In this document: positions 7,401 through 12,163 of the stretch, one piece after another | Layout of the letters: the number at the start of each line of letters is the position of its first letter | How positions within the stretch are numbered: position 1 is the first letter of the stretch | Assembly: GCA_016179005.1 (NCBI GenBank) | Contig: JACOSF010000076.1 | Span: forward strand, 1-12,163 | Direction of reading: 5' to 3' | Source: Acidobacteriota bacterium | GTDB taxonomy: Bacteria > Acidobacteriota > Terriglobia > Acidiferrales > UBA7541 | Length of the DNA: 12,163 nt | Translations under genes and position numbers: made by a program | The notes under the pieces: generated by a model | Told to the model about the DNA's origin: nothing | The model's database searches: none | Seen by the model: the letters and a program-made list of their open reading frames with translations, nothing else

Positions 7401-7409
7401 TGCTAGAAT
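7401..7409 (+). promoter_or_regulatory. Extended -10 promoter element of the HTH/FG-GAP gene
   Basis: TGC followed by TAGAAT (7404-7409) fits an extended -10 (TGn plus a 5-of-6 hexamer). The expected -35 position, 7381-7386, reads CGCCGT and does not match. Transcription would start near 7416, about 30 nt before ATG 7446, where AAGG (7435-7438) is a plausible ribosome site with 7-nt spacing. Confidence 0.45.
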
Positions 7410-7445
7410 CCAAGTAGCTCGGCGTCCCCATCACAAGGCTTAGAA

Positions 7446-9491
7446 ATGCCCATGCCCGAGGATTCCAGACTGCCTTCCATACCTACGCTGACTTCTTGGA
7501 AAGAGATCGCCCGGTTTTTCGACCGCGAGGTTCGCACGGTCCAACTGTGGGAAAAGGAAGAAGGCCTGCCCGTCCATCGCCACCTTCATCGCCGACAGAG
7601 CAGCGTCTATGCCTATCCCGAAGAACTGACCGCGTGGTGGGAGGAGCGAGGAGCCATGCTGAGCGTGGATCCCGTCGCGCCGCCGCGCGCGAGATGGCGC
7701 TCGTGGGTCTGGCTGGGAGTTGCCACGGCCACCTTGGCTCTCGTCGGTCTGGCTTTCTGGCTGGGTCGGCGCGCGACGGCACCTCCTGCCGCGCGGAGCT
7801 TACAGACGGTCTTGTATCGAGGAGCGCGGCCCAATGGCTACCTCGATTTGGGACTGCTGGGCGACTTGAACGGGGACGGAAAAGACGATGCGGTGTTCAC
7901 GGCGCCGGCAGCCCGCGAAATCTATGTAATGCTCGGGGGTAGGATGCTCTCCGGCGGGGGCGCTCTGCCCGACACTGCCGACGTCATCATCCGTGGGACC
8001 GACAACGCCTCGTTTTACGCTCAACAAGCCGCCGATTTCAATGGAGATGGAATCAAGGACCTTTTGGTGGCCGAAGTTCTCGAGGAACCCGACATGTTTC
8101 ATCGCACCGGCCCCACTTTCATCCTTTGGGGTCGGCGGCAGTGGCCGAAGAGTTTGACCCTGCCGCACGATGCGGATGTCACATTCCGGCTGGACTGGTC
8201 CAGCGACGTGCGCATGGGAGGCTGTCCGCCCGGGAAATGGACCGACTTGAACGGCGACGGAATTGACGATGTCCTGCTCGGTGCCAACGAGTACGGACCG
8301 CCTGACCGGAGGAGCAGTGGCAGCGTCTTTATCCTGTACGGGCGCCGCGCGTGGCCCCGGGAGCTCGAAGTCGCGTCGTCTGCCAACGTCATTCTGCGCG
8401 GGTCCCGCACCGGCGAAGGATTTGCCGGGCCCTGCGCCGCCGGCGATTTCAACGGCGACGGTCGCGTGGACCTTGCCATTGGCGCTTCCGAATGGCCGCT
8501 GTGGAAACTGCTGGGAGCTCGCGGGCGCACGTATGTGTTCCTGGGCCGGGGAGCCTGGCCGCGGTCGCTCGAGGCCGAGCGCGACGCGGATTTCCGCGTG
8601 GACGGTCTGCGGCCCAATGCCCTATCGCAGCAGGTCATCCTCGCAGACTTAAACGGCGATGGCCGCGACGACCTGATTCTGGCCGCCTCACGATTGCAGG
8701 ACAATCCCGCCTACGCGGGCGAAGTGGCCATCTTCTTTGGCGGGAGCCAACACAAGGGCGCTGTGCCCCTCAACGCCGCTGATGTGGTGATCTCCGGCAC
8801 CGCACCCGGCGCAGCACTGGGCAGCGCCCTGCTGGCCAGCGACCTCGATAACGATGGAATGAAAGACCTGCTTGTCTCAGAACCCGGCCTGGGCCGGATC
8901 GTTGTCCTCTACGGGCGCCGCGAGTGGCCGCGCAGTCGCGAACTGAGTGAATTCGGCGCGGTCGAGCTCTTCCGGGCGGAGAGGGGAACCGGGCTCACGC
9001 AAATCCGCGACGGCGACTTCGATGGCGACGCGTTGGAAGAGATCATCTTCGCAGCGCCGAACGGCGGGCCGCCGTTTGCGGCCAGCGAGGGACATGCGTG
9101 GGTCCTGAAACCCTATCTCATCAGCCAGCTCGATGTGCGGCCCGGAAATGAGCCGAACGTGATCTATTACCCAGACGGGATCTGCGTGGCGCGCCTCTAC
9201 GGGCTTTCGTGGGGTGCGCGCGACCTGGTCGACCCTTCGAGCGTGCGCCTGGCCGGTGCCCCAGCAACGCGGTTCCTTGGGCAAGACTACAACGGCGACG
9301 GAATCACCGACCTGCAACTTTATTTTGACACCGCTCCGATGCGGCTGTCCCCAAACACCAAACGCATTGCGCTCACCGCCCGGACGCGCTCCGGTCTGCT
9401 GGTGGGCGGCTCCGACGAAGTCATCTTGATGGACACACGCACCTCATCCTCCAAACCCAAATCTAGGACCTTACACATCGCTCACCACTGA
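7446..9491 (+). CDS. Membrane-anchored HTH protein with integrin-like FG-GAP beta-propeller ectodomain
   Basis: The 681-residue protein joins three parts. Residues about 15-66 form a helix-turn-helix domain (SWKEIARFFDREVRTVQLWE, then LPVHRH and VYAYPEELTAWW), the MerR/excisionase-like type common in Acidobacteria. Residues 87-107 are one transmembrane helix with arginines on both sides. Residues 118-557 hold seven FG-GAP repeats with calcium-loop motifs starting at 140, 197, 267, 334, 401, 466 and 524, for example DLNGDGKDD and DFNGDGRVD, plus GRRxWPR strands. Seven repeats is the integrin-alpha propeller number. Residues 560-663 form a separate beta domain with an eighth loop, DYNGDGITD (614-622). 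The N-terminus should be cytoplasmic and the propeller outside the membrane. A ToxR/CadC-like one-component regulator sensing an extracytoplasmic ligand or calcium is inferred; no kinase or receiver domain is present. A second ATG lies two codons downstream. Confidence 0.88.
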   Translation: MPMPEDSRLPSIPTLTSWKEIARFFDREVRTVQLWEKEEGLPVHRHLHRRQSSVYAYPEELTAWWEERGAMLSVDPVAPPRARWRSWVWLGVATATLALVGLAFWLGRRATAPPAARSLQTVLYRGARPNGYLDLGLLGDLNGDGKDDAVFTAPAAREIYVMLGGRMLSGGGALPDTADVIIRGTDNASFYAQQAADFNGDGIKDLLVAEVLEEPDMFHRTGPTFILWGRRQWPKSLTLPHDADVTFRLDWSSDVRMGGCPPGKWTDLNGDGIDDVLLGANEYGPPDRRSSGSVFILYGRRAWPRELEVASSANVILRGSRTGEGFAGPCAAGDFNGDGRVDLAIGASEWPLWKLLGARGRTYVFLGRGAWPRSLEAERDADFRVDGLRPNALSQQVILADLNGDGRDDLILAASRLQDNPAYAGEVAIFFGGSQHKGAVPLNAADVVISGTAPGAALGSALLASDLDNDGMKDLLVSEPGLGRIVVLYGRREWPRSRELSEFGAVELFRAERGTGLTQIRDGDFDGDALEEIIFAAPNGGPPFAASEGHAWVLKPYLISQLDVRPGNEPNVIYYPDGICVARLYGLSWGARDLVDPSSVRLAGAPATRFLGQDYNGDGITDLQLYFDTAPMRLSPNTKRIALTARTRSGLLVGGSDEVILMDTRTSSSKPKSRTLHIAHH

Positions 9492-9566
9492 ATCTTGCGC
9501 TATTCTTTCTGGCTGGGAACAAAAACAGGGCAGGATCACAAGGAAGGCACAACTTACAGAAGCTCG

Positions 9567-9968
9567 TCAGTAGGAACGCATTTCCGCCAGCATGGTGCGC
9601 GTGCGCTGCATGCGCTGGTCCACGCAGACCGCCGCGTACCGCGCGCAGGTGGCCATTTCGTTCTGCGCCCATTCGGACACCGCGGGGATGGCGGAGAACA
9701 TGCGCGACAACCCGTTCACCACGCGGTAATAGGCCCGCACAGGGCCAAGACCATTAGAGTCCTTTTTCAAGCTCGGGCAGGTCTCATACAAGGTAAGCAT
9801 GGTCTGAAAATCGATGCCGCGCACCACATCCCCTTCGAGCGCCGCTGCCGCCCTCATTCGGTCCGAAAGCGGGGAAGCCGCCACGCTGCCCACCGTCGCC
9901 CGCCACCAGGTCATCCAGAACTGGGCGACCGCTACGAGCGCGAACGCGAGGATGATAGTCGCAACCAT
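9567..9968 (-). CDS. Small single-pass membrane protein of unknown function
   Basis: I do not recognise this family. From ATG 9968 the product has 133 residues. It has an N-terminal hydrophobic helix (about 2-20, VATIILAFALVAVAQFWM) and then a soluble, mostly helical tail of about 110 residues with cysteines at 64, 108 and 115. Such proteins are often signal-anchored with the tail on one side of the inner membrane. An upstream in-frame ATG at 10031 would add 21 residues. I prefer 9968 because the extra codons are only about 52% GC at third positions against a much higher value downstream, and because AGGAG touches ATG 10031 with no spacing. The ribosome site for 9968 is weak (GGTG). It is convergent with the HTH/FG-GAP gene and divergent from the DUF4198 pair, so it is probably monocistronic. 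Codon use supports real coding. Confidence 0.7.
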   Translation of the reverse strand: MVATIILAFALVAVAQFWMTWWRATVGSVAASPLSDRMRAAAALEGDVVRGIDFQTMLTLYETCPSLKKDSNGLGPVRAYYRVVNGLSRMFSAIPAVSEWAQNEMATCARYAAVCVDQRMQRTRTMLAEMRSY

Positions 9969-10232
9969 TTCATTCACCGTGTGTGAGTATGCCGGAGCCG
10001 GTCGAAAGGCGCAATAGAACGCAAGTACCATCTCCTAGAATGTAACAAACCATCCATTTTCAATATATTAGAGGAAGGATTGCTCGTTTTACACAGGCGG
10101 AACTTTCCCCGCTGCGCGGCTTCATTGCGGCAGCCCTTGCCCCAGCCAGGCACATCCTTATATGCTCCTCACCTCCAATCGATACCCGGGCGGGCTTTTC
10201 GCCTTTCTATCGCGGGAGGAAATGGAGATCCA
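9969..10232. other. Divergent intergenic region with an AT-rich island
   Basis: The stretch separates the small membrane protein from the DUF4198 gene. About 10040-10090 is clearly AT-rich (includes CAATATATTAG) in otherwise GC-rich DNA and probably holds the promoter of the minus-strand gene. On the minus strand TGTTACATT (10047-10039) resembles an extended -10. TAGAAT occurs on the plus strand at 10036-10041. Just before the DUF4198 start, GGCG and CGCC (about 10189-10203) could form a small hairpin. No gene was found. Confidence 0.4.
10137..10164 (+). promoter_or_regulatory. Possible promoter for the DUF4198-DUF4440 pair
   Basis: TTGCCC (10137-10142), 16 nt, then TATATG (10159-10164). Each hexamer matches the sigma-70 consensus at 4 of 6 positions. 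It would give a leader of about 60 nt. TAGAAT at 10036 is an alternative upstream. Confidence 0.3.
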
Positions 10233-11036
10233 ATGAAGAGAATACTACGCACTTTGCCTTTCTTGCTTCTGCCGATCACGCTGCTGGCGCACGACACCTG
10301 GCTGATTCCCTCTGCATTTGCGCCAAGACCCGGAGACGCAGTGCGCTTGCGTCTCGCCACCAGCATGGCCTTTCCCACCAGCGACGGCGCCCCCGCTCCC
10401 GACCGTGTGGCGCGCTTCACCCTGCGCACCGCCTCCGGTTCGCAGGCCGTCACCGGCTACCGCGTCGAGGAAAAATTCCTCGTTGCCGACGTGACTCCCG
10501 CGCAGCCCGGCCACACCATCGCCGTGCTGGAAACTAGGCCACGCGTGCTGGTGATGAAGCCCGCCGAGTTCGCCGAGTACCTGAAGGAAGAGGGGGCGAA
10601 GGAAGTCCTCGCCGCACGCGCGATGGGTGGCCAAAGCGAATCGCCCGGCCGTGAGCGCTACCGCAAAATTACCAAGACCATTCTCTGCGTCGGCGAAGCA
10701 AGGGACCAGGCCTTTGCCCAGCCCGACAACCTGTGGCTCGAGATCATTCCTGAGCGCAGCACTTGCGGGCTGAAGGCCAGCGATTCGCTCACCGTCCGTG
10801 TGCTCTTCGAGGGCAGGCCGCTCGCCGGCGCGCATCTCGCCGCAGGATATGAAGGACCGACGGGACACAACTATCCCGTCAACGCGCTCACCGACGCGCA
10901 GGGTCGCGCCACCGTAAGACTTGACCGCGCCGGCGCGTGGTTCGTGCGCACGCACCGCATCATCCCCGCGCAAAACGATTCCGAAGCCGACTGGCAATCC
11001 GCCTTCAGCACGCTCACCTTCGAGGTGCACAAATGA
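10233..11036 (+). CDS. Exported DUF4198 domain protein
   Basis: From ATG 10233 the product has 267 residues. A signal peptide (residues 1-19, KRILRTLPFLLLPITLLA) runs directly into HDTWLIP, the N-terminal mark of DUF4198, in which mature proteins begin with a conserved His-Asp. The C-terminal third is a beta-rich, carboxypeptidase-regulatory-like domain: DSLTVRVLFEGRPLAGA (185-200), NALTDAQGRATVRLDRAGAW (217-236), and a closing STLTFEVHK. Some DUF4198 members accompany nickel or cobalt uptake, where histidines near the N-terminus may bind metal. No transporter gene is nearby, so that role is not supported here. GGAG lies 5 nt before the start. A longer in-frame extension to 10080 is rejected because it lacks a ribosome site and would bury the signal peptide. 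Its stop overlaps the next start (ATGA), so the two genes are translationally coupled. Confidence 0.88.
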   Translation: MKRILRTLPFLLLPITLLAHDTWLIPSAFAPRPGDAVRLRLATSMAFPTSDGAPAPDRVARFTLRTASGSQAVTGYRVEEKFLVADVTPAQPGHTIAVLETRPRVLVMKPAEFAEYLKEEGAKEVLAARAMGGQSESPGRERYRKITKTILCVGEARDQAFAQPDNLWLEIIPERSTCGLKASDSLTVRVLFEGRPLAGAHLAAGYEGPTGHNYPVNALTDAQGRATVRLDRAGAWFVRTHRIIPAQNDSEADWQSAFSTLTFEVHK

Positions 11037-11524
11037 AACGCCGTCGTTCTGCTCTCCTGTTTTGCGGAGTCGTGTTGGAGGTCGTAGGAGCGCTGCTTGC
11101 TGCGCCCCTCTTCGCGCAGAAGAAATCCGCCGGCGCCGAAGCCGGCATCCGCGCCGTGCTCGACGCGCAAGTCGCCGCCTGGAACCGCGGTGACATTGAA
11201 GGCTTCATGGCCGGCTACTGGAAATCGGACAAGACCACGTTTCTCAGCTCGAGCGGCGTCTCTCGCGGCTGGGCGGCTCTGCTTGATCGCTACAAGCGCG
11301 GCTATCCGGACAAGAACACGATGGGCACGCTCGCCTTCAGCGAACTCGAAATCAACATGCTGGGCCGCGACGCCGCCTTCATCCTCGGCCATTGGGCGCT
11401 CGACCGCGAAAAAGACGGCAAGCCCGACCGCCCCCGCGGCATCTTCACTCTCGTCGCGCGGAAATTCCCCGAAGGCTGGCGCATCGTTTCCGACCACACC
11501 AGTTCTGTCGCTGCACCAAAATAA
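11033..11524 (+). CDS. Exported NTF2-like protein (DUF4440/SnoaL-type)
   Basis: The product has 163 residues. Residues 1-28 are a signal peptide (KRRR, hydrophobic core, APLFAQ). The mature part is one cone-shaped NTF2-like domain. Its first helix has VLDAQVAAWNRGDIEGFMAG (42-61), followed by YWKSD, RYKRGYPDKNTMG, FSELEINMLG and a final strand set ending GWRIVSDHTS. This fits the DUF4440 group, whose members bind or sometimes turn over small hydrophobic ligands; the substrate is unknown. ATG 11033 overlaps the DUF4198 stop by the ATGA arrangement, and GAGGT sits about 6 nt upstream inside the preceding gene. That spacing and the signal peptide set the start, so the in-frame extension to 10937 is rejected. 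The pair probably forms a two-gene operon of periplasmic or secreted proteins. Confidence 0.87.
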   Translation: MKRRRSALLFCGVVLEVVGALLAAPLFAQKKSAGAEAGIRAVLDAQVAAWNRGDIEGFMAGYWKSDKTTFLSSSGVSRGWAALLDRYKRGYPDKNTMGTLAFSELEINMLGRDAAFILGHWALDREKDGKPDRPRGIFTLVARKFPEGWRIVSDHTSSVAAPK

Positions 11525-11541
11525 TCTTTGAAAACGGAAGA

Positions 11542-11561
11542 GGATTCAGGAATCCGGATTC
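11542..11561. terminator. Possible bidirectional terminator hairpin between convergent genes
   Basis: GGATTC (11542-11547), AG, then GAATCC (11550-11555) is a perfect inverted repeat, and GAATCC abuts another GGATTC (11556-11561), forming a 12-bp palindrome. Flanking GAAGA and TCTTC extend the symmetry. It lies in the 45-bp gap between two converging stop codons. The short arms and lack of a strong T-tract keep this uncertain. Confidence 0.35.
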
Positions 11562-11569
11562 TTCTCCTG

Positions 11570-12163
11570 CTACCTGCTCGCTGCGGCCTTCTTCTGTCCT
11601 GCAATCCACTCGTTGATGTTTGCCTCCAGCACATCAATCGGGATTGCCCCGCTACTCAGCACCGCGTCGTGGAACGCGCGCACGTCGAATTTTTCACCCA
11701 GATCCTTCGCCGCTCGCGCGCGCAACTCTTTAATTTTCAGCTCGCCGATTTTGTACGCCAGCGCCTGCCCGGGGTCGGCGATGTAGCGGTCGATCTCGTT
11801 GACAATGTCCTGCTCGGTCTTCGCCGCGTTGGCTTTGAAGAAATCAATGGCCTGCTGCCGCGTCCAGCCCATGCGGTGCATGCCCGTGTCCACCACTAGG
11901 CGTACCGCGCGCCACATTTCGTAGGTAAGCTGCCCGAATTTCGAGTACGGGTCGTTGTACAAACCCATCTCGCCGCCCAGGCTCTCCGCGTAGAGTCCCC
12001 AACCCTCCACAAAAACCGTGAACCCGCCGTAGCGGCGAAACTCCGGCAATTCGCCCAGCTCCATCGCCAGCGCGATTTGCAGGTGATGGCCGGGCACCGA
12101 CTCGTGCATGGAGAGCGCTTCCATCTCGTACTTCGGCCGCACCTCGGGCTTGTACAGGTTCAC
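11570..12163 (-). CDS. DUF885 family metallopeptidase-like protein, C-terminal part (5' end outside window)
   Basis: The visible 197 residues are the C-terminal third of a protein that normally has about 550-620 residues. The coding sequence enters from the right edge, so the GTG at 12163 is an internal codon, not a start. The DUF885 zinc-site motif is intact: HESVPGHH (residues 20-27 of the fragment), followed 26 residues later by the conserved VEGWGLYAE (52-60), which supplies the second glutamate. The arrangement resembles gluzincin peptidases, and DUF885 proteins are thought to be exported peptidases or carboxypeptidase-like hydrolases. That activity is from family knowledge and not shown here. 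The C-terminus GQKKAAASR is ordinary. It converges with the NTF2-like gene. Confidence 0.9.
   Translation of the reverse strand: MNLYKPEVRPKYEMEALSMHESVPGHHLQIALAMELGELPEFRRYGGFTVFVEGWGLYAESLGGEMGLYNDPYSKFGQLTYEMWRAVRLVVDTGMHRMGWTRQQAIDFFKANAAKTEQDIVNEIDRYIADPGQALAYKIGELKIKELRARAAKDLGEKFDVRAFHDAVLSSGAIPIDVLEANINEWIAGQKKAAASR

Larger units (their letters stand above)
7227..7445. other. Divergent regulatory spacer between the Kelch and HTH/FG-GAP genes
   Basis: This 219-bp spacer carries both promoters. It holds tandem 10-bp repeats (7368-7387) and a further TTCGTCGTT copy at 7280-7288. AGCGAA occurs twice 10 bp apart (7342-7347, 7352-7357). There is also a 6-bp inverted repeat, CGAAAG (7344-7349) against CTTTCG (7367-7372). 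I could not find a convincing promoter for the Kelch direction. No gene is apparent. Confidence 0.5.

Noticed and set aside
9495..9986. Plus-strand frame of 163 codons opposite the small membrane protein
   Set aside because: The translation is His- and Arg-rich with no domain. The opposite strand encodes a credible transmembrane helix and better codon use.
10080..10232. N-terminal extension of the DUF4198 protein by 51 residues
   Set aside because: The extension has no ribosome site, is not conserved-looking, and would place 51 residues before an evident signal peptide. GGAG precedes ATG 10233 at good spacing.
10937..11032. N-terminal extension of the NTF2-like protein into the DUF4198 gene
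   Set aside because: It would overlap the upstream gene by about 100 bases and bury the signal peptide. ATG 11033 has GAGGT upstream and the classic ATGA overlap.
12161..12163. GTG at the right edge as a start codon of the DUF885 gene
   Set aside because: The fragment contains only the C-terminal third of the family, with the zinc motif 20 residues in. The true start must lie beyond the window.

Overview
The window is GC-rich, densely coding bacterial DNA. Its gene content is a DUF5916 outer-membrane protein, a Kelch/PKD/PxKF surface protein, a helix-turn-helix protein with an FG-GAP propeller, DUF4198, DUF4440-like and DUF885 proteins. Together with frequent divergent single genes, this most resembles a soil or sediment Acidobacteriota genome. 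That placement is inferred from family composition only; there is no rRNA or other marker gene. I saw no tRNA, rRNA, CRISPR array, insertion sequence, integrase or prophage gene.

Layout: (1) 1-1445, minus: a persulfide-dioxygenase-like metallo-beta-lactamase domain fused to two rhodanese domains, running off the left edge. (2) 1446-1694: divergent spacer. (3) 1695-4028, plus: exported CBM9-like/DUF5916 beta-barrel protein. (4) 4165-5163, plus: FabH, which appears to have its own promoter. (5) 5247-7226, minus: secreted six-repeat Kelch protein with PKD, HYR-like and PxKF domains. (6) 7227-7445: divergent spacer with short helically phased repeats. (7) 7446-9491, plus: a single-pass membrane protein with a cytoplasmic DNA-binding domain and an integrin-like seven-repeat FG-GAP ectodomain. 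(8) 9567-9968, minus: small membrane protein of unknown function. (9) 10233-11036 and 11033-11524, plus: a translationally coupled pair of exported proteins, DUF4198 and an NTF2-like (DUF4440-type) protein. (10) 11570-12163, minus: C-terminal part of a DUF885 metallopeptidase-like protein. No gene-free stretch exceeds 300 bases; the longest are 9969-10232, 1446-1694 and 7227-7445.

The most interesting part is 5247-9491. A membrane-anchored DNA-binding protein carrying a predicted extracytoplasmic calcium-binding beta-propeller is transcribed divergently from a secreted protein that is itself a predicted beta-propeller. The shared 219-bp spacer has 10-bp direct repeats over the -35 region of the receptor promoter, and a further copy of the motif on the Kelch side. 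A plausible reading, which is inference, is a ToxR/CadC-like one-component system in which an integrin-like sensor controls its own gene and a surface or secreted Kelch protein. The remaining genes look like independent transcription units for sulfur detoxification, fatty-acid initiation and envelope functions.
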